This document shows positions 21,225 through 33,331 of a DNA stretch of 64,000 bases, piece by piece. Under the pieces are notes generated by a model. The model was not told the DNA's origin and searched no databases. It saw only the letters and a list, made by a program, of their open reading frames with translations. The stretch comes from a virus, in the IMG/VR virus record IMGVR_UViG_3300022198_000012, positions 1-64,000 of that record. One strand, written 5' to 3'. Every line of letters starts with the position of its first letter. The stretch's first letter is position 1. Made by a program: the position numbers and the translations under genes.

Positions 21225-24200
21225 TTAAAACGAGCTTGCAAGCTGCTGATATGGATCTCTACCAACTTCTGGGATCCCTGAATATATAGTAGTATCCATA
21301 TCAAAGTTTCCTAATCCGATAGCCATGTCTTCAAAGTTTCTGACCGCTCCCCTATTTCCATATAGATTAACTTTATAGCTCATTCCAGGGTTATATGAAA
21401 TCGTTCCTAATTGAGGGATTTCTGGAGCTCTTTGAGGATATTGGCTTTCATAGGCGGATCCTCCAGGCAGTAGTGGAGGCCCTTTTATTGAATCTTCTGT
21501 TCTATCTTTAAATCCTTGATACGCAAAGCTGGCCGCTATTAGGGCAGTGGCGCCGTATATAGAATTTCTAAACAATTTGTTTTCAGAAAATAGTTCTTTT
21601 AATCTTCCTGATTTAATATAATCAGAAAATCTAGTAAATTTTGTTTTAGTAAACGCAGAATAATCCTCGCCATCCAAAGCTAAATCTAATCCCTCCCTGA
21701 AACTTTTGCCAGTTGTCGTGTCTCCAGAATAAGCTGCTTGACCCAGCGCTATATCTGATTGGTAGACTTGTTCAGCTATTTGAGATCTAGCTATTCCTGC
21801 CTCTCTATTTATCTGCCTTACTCTTTCCGCATCAAGTTCAAGATCACGTCCGGCCATAACTGAAGCTATATTTCTAACCTCTTCACTTAGTCCTGTTGTA
21901 TCATCTATCATTTGTTTTAAAACTTTTTTACTGATTCTTTCTTCATTAATCACATCTCCTTCATCTAAGAGCCTACGAACTTCAGCGTCTCTTCTTAGCC
22001 CATACTCTGAAACTGCTTGTGTGACATTTGAGGATACTTGAGATGAAAAAAATTGAGCTTGTCTACTGACTGTTGCCGCTCCAATCATGCTTAAGAAAGT
22101 TTTTTCACTGCCTTCTTCTGGCATATACAGTAGCCTGGATATGTCAAATCTTCTTCCTCTTCCGGATCTCATTTCAGCGGAAACTTTTTCTACTGCGTTT
22201 ATCATTTCCGTCAAGCTAACACCTGTCGCTTTTGAGGCGTCTTTTATCTCATTTTCAACAATTCTACCTAGTCTAAGTTTTTGCGCTTTATTGTTATATG
22301 TATCTATATTTTCTAATTTAGATAAGTCTACAGACATCAATTCATTAAATTCTTCAACGTTTCTTCTAACTATATATTCGGCGGCTTTTCTTGCATTGTC
22401 CGAAACTTGAAGCGAAGAAAGTGCTGCGTCTTCAGTTATGCCTGCTAAAGACAGTCTTCTCATTATATCAAATTCTGCTTGTACTCTGGCAGCAGTTGCA
22501 TTCACTTTTGCAAGGGACGCATACTTGTGTTTTTCATTTAGCCCAAATATTTGCAACACAGTATTTCTTTGAACATCGTAATCTTGCCCCATAGAATCAA
22601 GAGTTTTCTTTAATTTTGTAATTTCCTCACCCTCGAGGCTGCCCGCTGCAATTGTGTCATTTATGCCTTGTTTAATTCCTTTTATAAATCTTTCTACATC
22701 TTGCGACGATAGTCTATCTTCTAATAAAATTTCATCAATTCCTAAAAATAAATCTTCAGAAAACTTTCCTGCATATTTACTTGATCTAACTATTGCAGCC
22801 CCTGACCCAATTCTCATTCCAAGTCTTTCTATAGCGGTTTCTCCAACAAGATCCAGGGTCACATTTGCGGCGTCTCCATATCCCAGAGCTTTTAACGCGG
22901 CTTTTTGTGCTGCGGCAACATTTGTTACTCCACCTTCCAGTAAGCTAGATATTCTATTTAATTGATCTCTTACTGGAGCAAGGGCAAATTTATTTGATCC
23001 AAAGTTAATTGTACTGTCAATTGCTTCTTCTGAGCTTAAAAGACCAATTCCATATTTCATGAATTGTTTTAATTCGCCACTTCCTCCACCTATTTTCATT
23101 AACTCAGCAAGAAAACCATCCAACTGCTTAAGGCTAGATCCAACAACCATTGATCTGTTTACATAAACTCCAAGAAAGTTTCCATCTGCTCCGGCAGAGC
23201 TGAGCATTTTGTTAAAAATGGAATGAGACGCAAAAGCATTTAGTGCTTTGTTGTCTGAATTGTCTTTAATAAAATCTACAAACGCGTTGTTTCTTGCTTC
23301 TCCATCTGTCATATTCAGTATTTCTTTAATTCTACTAGACATAGAAGGACCCAAGGTTGATTTATGTTGATCCAATATGCTTAGAGCTTCATCAGATATT
23401 GGAGCGACATCAAACGCTCCTTCTTCTTTAAATAACTTATAGATTTCGCTTCTCTTATATAAATCTGTGTTTCTTAAAGCTGAAGCTCCACTTGTTGCTA
23501 TATCTTGAAGTGTTTGAGATGTAGCCTTTTTGATTGTTCGACCAGAAGCTTCGTAGACTTTAAAAATCAAATTTTCTACATACTCTTCTGTAATTTGATT
23601 TGTTTTTTTAGCGCCTATATCGGATAGATATTCGTTTAAACCCTTTTTCCCATATGCTCCTCGAAGACCTTCTGGAACTTTTCCGGATATTAGTGCACGA
23701 AGAACTTCTGCTTCATGTCTGTTTATTTTTCCAGATTTAGTGTCTATTATTTCTTCAAGTTGTGCCATAAATTTTTCATTTTGACCAAATATTGATCTTA
23801 TTGTTTCTAAATCGTCTAATCTTGCTCTGCCATATATGACTTCGTCTACACCAGAAGGCTGTCTTGTTATTCCAAATAGAAGTTTTTGCTTTCCACCTTC
23901 ACCCATAAAAGACTCTAACTTAAACAATCCTTTATCGTCTAAGTCAAAACCACCAAGAGCATTGAAAAACTCTGGAATCATTCCAGGTCCAAATAACATC
24001 TTGTGTCCACTGACTCTAAATTTTAATAAATCAGCTGTTACTTCAGTGTCATCTGCTAATTTAAATATTGTTTTTTCTATTCCATTTACTGTTCTATTTC
24101 CTTTATTTCCACCCGGTAAACCTTCAAGAACTTCCGAGGCTAGCGCATATCTTTGAACTCCTGGAACTACTGGGTAGTATCTTTCTACTCCAGCTGAAGA

Positions 24201-26058
24201 CATTCTCATCGTAAAAGCCTCTGATGCAAACACATTCGCAAGCAGGTTCATCATTTCTGGAGAGCTTTTTGGGCCTATTCCCGATTGATGAAGTTCAAAT
24301 ATTCTTCTTATGAAATCTCTGTTTCTATCTTTTGACAATCTTATTGAAGCTGGTAAATTTGAAGAATCTTCTAACAACGTTTGTTGCATCATTGTTCGAA
24401 CTTTTTCTGGGATAGTGTTGGTTTCTATTGCGTTTTTAAAGTCTTGCATGACTTCAGCTGAATACTGAGTCATTTTTTCTATATCTTCTGGAGAAGAATA
24501 AAGATCTGGATGAAAAGCTACAGTTACTGGATCTGCGTAGACTTGAGATTTTGGAATACCAAACCCACTCATTTGTATAAATTCTAAACCTTTAGCTAAA
24601 CCAATTTCCGATTTTTTTCCAGATGCGCCTATTATTTGATATATATTTTCAAAACCTTTTCCAAGATCTCTTATGTCATAAGCTACTTTTATTAATCCAT
24701 CATCAGTAAATCCTCTACCAGTTACTTGATATAAGTTTTCAGCGTCTTGAACCATACTAAGTTGCTCTGTTAGTTCTAGCAATCTTACTTGTGCGTTTTG
24801 TTGTTCAATCTTACTTAGCGTTCCAGAATTAATACTTTCTCTAAGATTTTTTACGTTTTGTCTCATTTCCCTTTTTGCATATTCAAAGTATTTTCTGTTA
24901 AAAATAGCGTTACCATCAAATTCTAGTTCGGCGTCTTTCATGAATTTACTAAACATTTGTTTTTCTAATTCAGTTGCCCCAGACTTATCTATTGCCTGAA
25001 TTAATTCTTTATTGGTTCTTGACTTTTGTATTAAGTCCTTAATTTCTTTTCTTTTAAGGAACTTTGCAATAAAAGATTCTGGATCACCTATTATTGCTCT
25101 TTGAGATGAATCTAAAGATTCAAATTGCCTTCTAAATGAAGATTCAACAACTTCTTTTGTAAGATCTTTTTTTAGGACTTTCATTTCAAGTCTATTTTGA
25201 CTGCCTACATTCAAATATTTTTGAAGAAAATGTAAACCTTCTTCTATTACTAATTCTTCTGGAGCTCCCTTAAGCTTAAATTCCTTAGCTGCTCCGAAGT
25301 AATGTATCCATAGTTATGGTCAGATCTCTATCTCCAACTATACCTCTAACTCTTTTTCCAAGCTTAGACATATAATCTTCTATAAGTCCCCCACCAGCTA
25401 AGGTGCTCATTAATTTTTTATTATCCAATAATGGGTTTCCTGCTGCCGCTAGCATAAAATACGTTTGTGCTTCTGTTAGTATTTTTTCTCCTACCCTAAA
25501 TTGCATAAGAGTAGCGCCATCTTTGTCTATTATTGGAATAAAACCTTGACCTGATTCTCTCAATCTTTGAAAGAAATCAATTGGCCTTACTCCTCTTTGA
25601 TTTTTTATTGTAGCTAAATTTACACTTAACTCTTCTCCAGATAGAGTTGCTTGTGAGATTCCCATTGATTCTAGTTGTTTTAGTGTTGCAGTATCCGTTA
25701 TACCTCTTAGGTTTTTTTGAATATTTAGAAGAATATCTCCAATGGCAGCATTTTGAGTTGGATTATTGTTAAGTATGTTTCCGGTAGAATTTGATCTTCC
25801 AAGATTTAAAATTGATCCAGATACTGGCTTAATGCTTGCAAACTGAGTAAACATCATAGTGCTTGCTGCAGTAAATGCCTCTTCTACCGTTTGCTTTACT
25901 TCTCCAGTAGCATTAATAATGAATTCTACTGCTTGAGTTTTCGGATTAAGCTCAACTCTTACTACGTTATTTCTTCCGCCAAATGCTGTTGACCTAAGGG
26001 CGTACTGTGCGGCAAGAAGTCTTTCTTCCGGTTTTTTAAAAAAGTCTAGTATGCCCAC
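21225..26058 (-). CDS. Large helical tail protein (1610 aa), read through a +1 shift at CGG
   Basis: It starts at GTG 26058, overlapping the TAG of the upstream gene (TAGTG). Frame 0 runs 254 codons to CGG at 25294-25296, three codons before TAA. The +1 frame (AAKEFKLKGAPEELVIEEG...) is open for 1355 codons to 21225. The second frame has no ATG for its first 35 codons, only an isolated TTG (25214) without a ribosome site. The protein is mostly helical, rich in Glu/Lys/Ala/Ile, with a hydrophobic segment near the C-terminus (SIYGATALIAASFAYQGF). Size, helicity and position suggest a second tape-measure-like, tail-interior or ejected protein. No enzymatic motif seen. Confidence 0.75.
25293..25296 (-). 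other. +1 recoding site CGG-A (codon 255 of the 1610-aa tail protein)
   Basis: Frame 0 reads TTA CTT CGG AGC AGC TAA. The +1 frame continues GCA GCT AAG GAA TTT AAG. The nearest +1-frame stop upstream is 8 codons before the site, so the crossing point is confined to about 11 codons that hold this one CGG. Confidence 0.9.
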
Positions 26059-29000
26059 TATCTAACTCCTGCAGATATGCTTATTTGATTTTGGCCAAAA
26101 GTATTTATAACTGGAGTTACAGTTCCACTAATTCCTGCTCCAGCTAAAAGAGCTCTTAACTTGTATAGAGTATCTTGCCTATCTTCGCCTGTTCCAAATG
26201 TTGGATAGCTTGGATTTGCTAAATTAGCTTGCTTTATCTGCTGTGGATAGTAACCCATTTGAGACATCTCCAGTCCCATCTGTTGTCCTATTTTTATTTT
26301 AACATGGTCCATGTTTGTATTTGGGTGCCATCCTTCCCAAGATAAATCTGGAAGCTCATGTCTGCTAAAATACTCAACTAAATCTGGTCTCTTTTCTACA
26401 TCTCTACCCCAGGCGGCTTGATATATTCTTCTTTCTAATCTTCCTGCCGTTGACAGAATTCTATCTCTTTCATTTTCTGGAGCATTAATCATCTCCATAA
26501 AATGCTCTCTTTTTCTTTTTGGAATTGCCAAAGAAAGAGTGTCTACCGAAGCTCCATATAAATCTGCTCCATACATAGTTCTTTTTGCAGCTTGTCTAAA
26601 TTGATTGGCGGCTCCTGAGTCTCCAGCTTCCTGGGCCATTGCAGCCAGTCTGGTATTCTTAACATAGGTTAAAATATCAGAATATTCTTCTAATGCAAGT
26701 TCTTTCTTTCTTTGTTGTGGAATAAATCTTTCGCCAGTTATCATTTCTTTTGTTTGGCTCATTAAAGAAACTCCACCACCAGTTGTGGCGCCTAAAAAGG
26801 AGCCTAAAAGTTTTGCTCTTGGAGTTCTGCCAAAAAATGATCCAGTTAATCCAAGACCGGCAGCTGCTGAAATTGGATCTCTTTGCGTAGCCTTGTTGAG
26901 CATTGGCTCAATAAAACTTTCAAATGGCCTTTGCCATTCTGGAAATGTTGCTCCATAAACATTTCTTCTTTCCCAATCTTCAGTTGCAGTTCTTTTATTG
27001 AGAAACTTTGTATTAAATAGAGTGTCTCTATGAGCTATGTATTCTCCAGCCCTTTGCATTCCGCCAAGAGCTCCGCCCATTCTTGTTCTTTGGTCTTCAT
27101 AGGGGACAAAATCATATTTACTTGTGGTATCTTCAAGTTGGCTTCTTATCTCCATGACTCTTACTTTTTCTTCTGGACTTAAAGCCATTTTATCAATCAT
27201 TCTATTGACAGACTTAAATTGCTGTGAATAAGGAGCAACGTCAGCTAGAATATCTAGTTGATTTACTATTCCATATTTACCTGAAGAATCTCCATAAAGT
27301 CTATTAAATCTTTCATACCCTTTACCGGGCAATCTGATTTCACCTTCTTGAACTTTCGTAAAAGGGTCGCCAGTCCTAAAGTTAATGTAATATTCAGAAC
27401 CTGGAAGAAATGGATACTGAGAGCCCATCAGGTTTGCGATTGGATTTATGTAATCTATTCCAGTTCTTTCTTTTGGAATAAATCTTCTTACAATTTCAGA
27501 AAACTCTATATTACCTAAAGGACCCTGTGCTGGAATTGGTACGTCGCCTAAGCCTCCAAGGTTTAGGTCCCAGAATGCCCTAGATGTGCCATAAGCTTTT
27601 GCTGCTGATTGGAGAACTGTTTTGTCTGGCTCAAAATCACCTTTGCCAAATCCAAGATTTTCTCTAATTGAAGAAAATCCAAATCCATAGATACCGGCCA
27701 TTTCCTGAGCCCTATAACCAAGTTCTCCAAATTGAATTGTGGGATTGGCTGGATTGTAGGGAGTTCCTGCCTGAACTATTGTTGGCTGCATCACTCCCCT
27801 TTGCTTGGGGGGGCCATAGGACATGGCCATCAAAGGCTGATTCAAGGCGCCTATAGTTTCTCTTGTTATTCCGGAGGCTCTATTTATGGGAAATTGGCTG
27901 GCTCCTGCGTAGTTAGCATTGCTGTAACCTATTTGATTGCTCACCATAGAGGAAGATACTGACCCACCAGCACCCGGACCATACATGCCTATGCCCCCTC
28001 CAAAGCCCGCAGAGGCCGTTCCCGTGCCCGCATTGAAGCCTGTATAGCCACTGGGGTCATAAGCCCCAAATTGACCTGCTGAAACGTACTGAGAGAGCCC
28101 TAGAGAGACTTCTTCTTCATGCATCTTTCTTTGTGGTTTTAATATTTTACCTATTGTTAGGTTTCCAACAGCTGTTAGCGGCCCAAATGGGCCAGTAAAA
28201 TATTCTCCAGTTACTGGATATGGCCTATCTTCATAGTGTTTTCTTTCAAATCTGTATGGATCAAAGGGTCTTAGTGGGGAGATATCATTGTAAAATAAGA
28301 ACTTTTCTGCTGGGCTTCCATATGTATCGGAAGTGAACATTGCTCCACCTTGAAGTTTTCTATACCAAGATGGCCTATAATACTGAACCTTACCACCCTG
28401 GAATGGAGTATTACCTAGTGGCCAGAATCTACCCTGCCTAATTGGCACTTCGCCTTCTACTAATTGTTCCCTTTTTTCTTGTGCGGTCATTCCCCCAGGA
28501 ACTAATCCAGCTGCTAAAGATTGAGCTTCTACTACTGCCCTTGCTGCTTTTGTTGTAAAGAATGGAGAATATATATTTTCTCCATATCTATCCTCAGGAT
28601 TTACTAGCCCACCAAGCATTCTGTCGGCGGCCATGAATGTCGTTCCAGCCGCATAAATTGGAAGAACTCTTTTTCCAACCATCCCTCTTGCGTATAAATC
28701 AAGAGGTCCCTTAAAACTAGATACATCTAGCTGCATTCCTAAAGTTCCAAAGTATCTATTTAGTCTTTCAACTCCTTGAGAAACTGGAACAGACGCACCA
28801 GAATAATTTGCTGGATCAGAATATGTCGACAAACCAATTGCGCTTTTAACTGCTCCCATTGGATCTTTTCCAAAAACTGTTCCAAAGGTTGGAACAAATG
28901 TAGTTCTTTGTCCAGAACCTAATACGTCAGTTGACAATTCGTTTAATTGATAATTTGCTGTTCCAAATAATTTTTTAAATGGTGGCAATAGTGAAGAAAA

Positions 29001-32000
29001 TGGCCTTCTTATATTTGAGCCAATAATTGAAACTCTTCCACTTGTATATGGAGAAAAGAAAGTGCTTACTGCATCGCTAACAGCATCTTGACCCCTAGCC
29101 ATCCCAAGCATAGAAAGAGCTGCCTCTCTAGCATTTTGGAATAGTGGAACTCCCTTTTTATAAGTAATAAATGCATTTGTGTTAAATAGTGTTGCTAGCG
29201 CTGCTGCTTGAGCTTCTGCGAATTGTGAAGGAGGAAGAGTTTTTCTAAGGCTTAATATTGCCTCTTGCATCTGTATAAACAGCTGGTCTGTTTTGCCCTC
29301 AACAATTGCGTTTGATTGAGAAACAAATCTAAAAAGTTCATTCTTAAATTGGTCTAACCTTGTAGTTATTGTAGGCGATCTTTGGGCCAAAGAAGAAGTT
29401 GCTAACAGATTTCCTTCTGTAGCCATTTTTCTTAATCTAGAAAACGATTGTTCTATTACTCTTTCTTCTATTCCAGCTTCTCTTGCTCTAGATTTTAGAA
29501 TTGGTATAGCTGCTTGCACTTCCTCATAAAACTGCATAGCTTGTTGAGGGGTTGATATATTGGACACTCTTTTGCCAGCAAAAGCAAAAAGATTTATGCC
29601 AGATATTTCAGATAGATTTTCCATTGTTCTCATGACTTTGTCTGATAAGCCATAAGTAAATGTAGATCTTCTTAAATCATCGTAGGCTCTTAATATCTGT
29701 GCTTCTTCAATTCCAGGAACAGAAGCACCTGCCTCATCTAAAAGTTGTAATTTTCCGCCTTCCGAGCTAAGTTTTATTCTTTTTGCCGAAGATCCAAATC
29801 CGTATTCAACTTCTTCTCCAGGTATTAGCTTAGCTAATACTCTTGGATTATTTATGTCACTATTTCTTTTTTGAAATCTTGAAAGCAATCCGAAAATTGA
29901 GTTTGGTTGCTCAGCGTCTATCGACATCATTCTCTTGAAGCCAAGAGCTCTACTTCTTCCGGCTACATCATTTCCAAATAATCTTGTTAAAAATCTTGAA
30001 TTCGGATCTTGAGCTACATCATATATTTTTTCTCCATCTAGACCAGCCGAAAATCTTGCATGCTTTGTAAGCATCTCGGTACTGCTGGTTGGAACAGCTC
30101 TATATGTTCCTGCTAAAGTTTTTCCAAATATTGCACCAGATTCATTGTCTGTAGAAAATGCAGTTACCCTACCCTTGAGGCCAAACATTCCACCTGTGCT
30201 GTGCCAAATATTAAAATCTGATTTTGTTCCCGGCATGTCGCCAAACGGTTGGACAGTTCTGCCTGGAGAATACTGAAGCGGCCCTCTCTTTGCCATTTCT
30301 GAAAAAGATCTATAACCAAAAAGGTCGGCTGGATTAAGTTTAATTATTGGTATCTGAAATTCACTTGCAAAAAAACTTGCTGTATTTGTAAATGTACTTC
30401 TTATAGAACTGAAATCTAATATTTGTCCAGACTTAGTTTGATAAACTCCATCAAGTTTATTGAATCCTATAGACTTAGAAACCGGATCATTAATTGCCAT
30501 TCTTCCGGCTAGTTCACTAATTATTTTTTGTTGATTTGCTGGTAGGGACTTAAATCTGCCTTGCTGAACTGCTTCATCTATCAGCAACGGCTTAAGGCCG
30601 AATAAGCTAAATCCATTACCGAATAATCCAAGAGACATTTTTCTTTTTTCAATAAGAAAATCTTTTAGATCGTTAAAATTGTTTGGATTAAATCCTTTTT
30701 CTGCTAATCTCTTTCTTACAATTTGATCTGAAACTATTCTTCCATCATCTTGTCTTAAGTTGATTCCAAGAACTTGTGCTGTTTTTCTTTGAAGAAATTG
30801 TTGTTTTGCGGAACTTAGTGGCCCTACATAGTCGTGAATATTCTCTTTTGACGGCTTTAATATACTTGAGGCTATGTCCGCTAAATCTTTTCTGTAAAAA
30901 GAATTCCATTCATTTTTTATTTTTGTATTTAAAGATGCTTTAAATTCCCTGCTTAGGAACCCAGCATTAGATTCCTCTATCACACTCCTAAGAAATGATT
31001 CAGGACTAGATCCACCAGCTGAAGCTACTATCGATTGCTCAAATGATTTTCCATGTTTTATAGTTTTATATCTTTGCAGTAGTTGAGAGTAATAATCGTC
31101 ACCCTCACCCAATATAGAAGATCTGCCAATTGAAACTATATTGGTTGGATTACCTCCTCTACCAGGAACATTTATTCTTAATTGTTCAACAAAATTATCT
31201 GCTTCCTTAGCGTCTATTCCTCTTGATGTTAGGTTTTTTGCCAATAAGTCTTTATAAGCTTTTTGTTGTTGTCCTCTGTAAAATTCTGATTGAGTAAAAG
31301 ATTTATCTTCTGGACCACCAGCGCCAAGTATTGAAACAGTTCCTGCTAATTTACTAATTCTACTAGAATACTGAGATTGAATTTTTTGCATTGCTCTTTC
31401 GAGCTCGCTTCTGCCTGCTCCTATGAATCTTTGTTCTGCCAAAATTTCATTCATCTTTAGGGAACTGGATAGTGCATCGTATCCTTTCCCAAGCAGTTTA
31501 AATTCTTTATATCCTTCCTTAAATGCGCTAGACAAACCCCTAAAAGCCGGTATAGCGTCAATGGCTCCATATACTGGATTTGTTGAGTCAGGAGAATTTT
31601 GGCCAAAAAGGTAACCTTGAGCCATTCTTCCATATCTTTTTATTTTTGATTCATTATTTGCGCGGGAAAATTCCCTCGCTAATTTTGCCCCTTTTCTTGC
31701 ATCGCTTAAAGATTGAACAAACTGCGGTTGATCCTGTTTATATGCATGTACAGCTGTTGAAAAGGCTCCACTTGTTTGGGCTGATGCTTTTAAAAACCTG
31801 TTTCCAATTGTAGAAAAATCATGACCTACTTCACTTAACAGTTCGCTAAGGTCTATTAAACCCTTAGAAGCTACCTGTCTTGCTGGGCTAAGATCCCTCA
31901 GGGACCCCATTGAATTTTTAAAAGTATATAAGGAGTTTCTTGTAGCTGAAGCTCCTGCGCCCAATCCTTCAAATGGCAAGGTTACAGTCAAAAGATTTGT

Positions 32001-32687
32001 TGCTGACGTTTTTACAAAATCTGTCAAAACATCAACTGGATTATACCACTTTACTTTTTTACGGTTTTCATTTTCTCCAAATAATGGATCTGTTAAAAGT
32101 TTTTGAGTTCCATATAACGCTGGAAGCTCATAGGGTAGCCTTCTACCAGCTCTAATTAATCTTTTTTGTATTTCATCTTTCCAAGTGTATATTGAGGCTG
32201 GCTCTGATCCAATTCCCCTACTGGCTTGATCAAGTTCTCTTTTACTAAAAGAATACCTGTGCATTTCGGAGTTTACGCCGGAATATCCTGTTGTTAGATC
32301 ATCTCCAGCTTCATAGACGAGTCTTTCGTAAGGATCATTAACGCCATCTATACTTCTTTTAACGCCCTGTAGTTCGTCTAAATGTTTTCTTATGTCAACT
32401 ACGCTGTTAACTAAACTTGTAGAAAATGTATTGCCTGAGTCAGCTGAAGTTTGGATTTTTTGGGCTAACCTAAGTCCACCCTTTCTCATTACTGAGGTTA
32501 GGGCTGCAGCTGCAGCTAAGCTGCCCACTGTATGCGTTATGAATCTAGCAATAGGATGATTATCTAGGGCTTTAGATATTGCGCCTGAATCAGGAGAGGG
32601 GCCTTGTGTTTCGCCCTCATTGAACGGAAGATCTCTAGAGGTTACTCCATAGCCTATATTATGTAATGGGCCACGATCTCTAAGCAT
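26058..32687 (-). CDS. Very large tail protein, probable tape measure
   Basis: A 2209-aa protein directly after the two chaperone-like genes, the classical tape-measure position. The ATG at 32687 is preceded by GGGGA. A hydrophobic stretch lies near residue 55 (VGSLAAAAALTSVMRKGG), and the middle is helical with many Arg/Ser/Phe residues. Residues about 1530-1650 are Gly/Tyr/Pro-rich (e.g. GTGTASAGFGGGIGMYGPG). It has no Cys-rich or enzymatic motif that I can see. About 40 out-of-frame CGG triplets occur and none is in frame. Which of the three giant proteins sets tail length is not decided by sequence alone; this one has the best position. Confidence 0.7.
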   Translation of the reverse strand: MLRDRGPLHNIGYGVTSRDLPFNEGETQGPSPDSGAISKALDNHPIARFITHTVGSLAAAAALTSVMRKGGLRLAQKIQTSADSGNTFSTSLVNSVVDIRKHLDELQGVKRSIDGVNDPYERLVYEAGDDLTTGYSGVNSEMHRYSFSKRELDQASRGIGSEPASIYTWKDEIQKRLIRAGRRLPYELPALYGTQKLLTDPLFGENENRKKVKWYNPVDVLTDFVKTSATNLLTVTLPFEGLGAGASATRNSLYTFKNSMGSLRDLSPARQVASKGLIDLSELLSEVGHDFSTIGNRFLKASAQTSGAFSTAVHAYKQDQPQFVQSLSDARKGAKLAREFSRANNESKIKRYGRMAQGYLFGQNSPDSTNPVYGAIDAIPAFRGLSSAFKEGYKEFKLLGKGYDALSSSLKMNEILAEQRFIGAGRSELERAMQKIQSQYSSRISKLAGTVSILGAGGPEDKSFTQSEFYRGQQQKAYKDLLAKNLTSRGIDAKEADNFVEQLRINVPGRGGNPTNIVSIGRSSILGEGDDYYSQLLQRYKTIKHGKSFEQSIVASAGGSSPESFLRSVIEESNAGFLSREFKASLNTKIKNEWNSFYRKDLADIASSILKPSKENIHDYVGPLSSAKQQFLQRKTAQVLGINLRQDDGRIVSDQIVRKRLAEKGFNPNNFNDLKDFLIEKRKMSLGLFGNGFSLFGLKPLLIDEAVQQGRFKSLPANQQKIISELAGRMAINDPVSKSIGFNKLDGVYQTKSGQILDFSSIRSTFTNTASFFASEFQIPIIKLNPADLFGYRSFSEMAKRGPLQYSPGRTVQPFGDMPGTKSDFNIWHSTGGMFGLKGRVTAFSTDNESGAIFGKTLAGTYRAVPTSSTEMLTKHARFSAGLDGEKIYDVAQDPNSRFLTRLFGNDVAGRSRALGFKRMMSIDAEQPNSIFGLLSRFQKRNSDINNPRVLAKLIPGEEVEYGFGSSAKRIKLSSEGGKLQLLDEAGASVPGIEEAQILRAYDDLRRSTFTYGLSDKVMRTMENLSEISGINLFAFAGKRVSNISTPQQAMQFYEEVQAAIPILKSRAREAGIEERVIEQSFSRLRKMATEGNLLATSSLAQRSPTITTRLDQFKNELFRFVSQSNAIVEGKTDQLFIQMQEAILSLRKTLPPSQFAEAQAAALATLFNTNAFITYKKGVPLFQNAREAALSMLGMARGQDAVSDAVSTFFSPYTSGRVSIIGSNIRRPFSSLLPPFKKLFGTANYQLNELSTDVLGSGQRTTFVPTFGTVFGKDPMGAVKSAIGLSTYSDPANYSGASVPVSQGVERLNRYFGTLGMQLDVSSFKGPLDLYARGMVGKRVLPIYAAGTTFMAADRMLGGLVNPEDRYGENIYSPFFTTKAARAVVEAQSLAAGLVPGGMTAQEKREQLVEGEVPIRQGRFWPLGNTPFQGGKVQYYRPSWYRKLQGGAMFTSDTYGSPAEKFLFYNDISPLRPFDPYRFERKHYEDRPYPVTGEYFTGPFGPLTAVGNLTIGKILKPQRKMHEEEVSLGLSQYVSAGQFGAYDPSGYTGFNAGTGTASAGFGGGIGMYGPGAGGSVSSSMVSNQIGYSNANYAGASQFPINRASGITRETIGALNQPLMAMSYGPPKQRGVMQPTIVQAGTPYNPANPTIQFGELGYRAQEMAGIYGFGFSSIRENLGFGKGDFEPDKTVLQSAAKAYGTSRAFWDLNLGGLGDVPIPAQGPLGNIEFSEIVRRFIPKERTGIDYINPIANLMGSQYPFLPGSEYYINFRTGDPFTKVQEGEIRLPGKGYERFNRLYGDSSGKYGIVNQLDILADVAPYSQQFKSVNRMIDKMALSPEEKVRVMEIRSQLEDTTSKYDFVPYEDQRTRMGGALGGMQRAGEYIAHRDTLFNTKFLNKRTATEDWERRNVYGATFPEWQRPFESFIEPMLNKATQRDPISAAAGLGLTGSFFGRTPRAKLLGSFLGATTGGGVSLMSQTKEMITGERFIPQQRKKELALEEYSDILTYVKNTRLAAMAQEAGDSGAANQFRQAAKRTMYGADLYGASVDTLSLAIPKRKREHFMEMINAPENERDRILSTAGRLERRIYQAAWGRDVEKRPDLVEYFSRHELPDLSWEGWHPNTNMDHVKIKIGQQMGLEMSQMGYYPQQIKQANLANPSYPTFGTGEDRQDTLYKLRALLAGAGISGTVTPVINTFGQNQISISAGVR

Positions 32688-32701
32688 TTTTTTCCCCTAG
32701 T

Positions 32702-33328
32702 TTATTTCATTCCCCAAAGTTTTTGAGCAATTGGGTCTTCGTACGCGGCTTCGCCGACTTTCTTTGAAAGGTTGTGCCTTGCCGCACTTGCCTTTTTCTT
32801 TTCCTCTTCTTCTTCTGGGTCTATCAATTGAAGAGTAAGATTAGTTGACTGAATGCCATTTATTCCTTGTTGAATTTCAATTATTTTTTCCGAAAGAGCA
32901 ACCCTTTCCGCTAATTGCGAAAAAGTCATGTTATCTAAATCTTCCGGAGAATATGTATTTATAGTAGCCAGAACAAAAGCTTTCATAAGGCTTCTTACCT
33001 GAGCTGCTTGTTCTCTTTTATTATCAAGTATATTTTTAGCAATTTTTGCAGAATAGAAGCCCGAAAAATCAACAATCTGTTGAGCCAATGAAGATACTAA
33101 GCCAGGTGGCAATTTTTCTAGATTGAAGTCTTTTGGATAGACTACAGCAGATGATATTATCAGGTCTTCTGCGTCAGTTGAAGAATAGCTTTCCGAGTTT
33201 TTGTATTCAGTTATTTTATCAAATTCACTAAATGTCAGCTCTCTAAATACTATTTCCTGACCTTTTAGGTTTACTGCAAAAACAGAACCATATTTCTTTT
33301 TTATTTCATAGAGAAATTCTGGTTCCAT
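32702..33328 (-). CDS. Tail assembly chaperone-like protein (second of two)
   Basis: A 208-aa protein just before the probable tape measure. Its beginning (YGSVFAVNLKGQEIVFREL) matches the pattern of the preceding gene (FGEVYVTSITFDKHIVWRVL), so the two are related. Residues 170-208 are an acidic/basic low-complexity tail (EEEEEKKKASAARHN) ending in DPIAQKLWGMK. Tail-assembly chaperones bind the tape measure before tube assembly. Here they are two separate genes 3 bases apart, rather than the common frameshifted G/GT pair. Confidence 0.6.
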   Translation of the reverse strand: MEPEFLYEIKKKYGSVFAVNLKGQEIVFRELTFSEFDKITEYKNSESYSSTDAEDLIISSAVVYPKDFNLEKLPPGLVSSLAQQIVDFSGFYSAKIAKNILDNKREQAAQVRSLMKAFVLATINTYSPEDLDNMTFSQLAERVALSEKIIEIQQGINGIQSTNLTLQLIDPEEEEEKKKASAARHNLSKKVGEAAYEDPIAQKLWGMK

Positions 33329-33331
33329 TTT

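Noticed and set aside
25214-25214. TTG 25214 as the start of a separate 1329-aa gene
   Set aside because: The frame is open and protein-like for 26 codons upstream and there is no ribosome site; joins naturally to the preceding frame at CGG.
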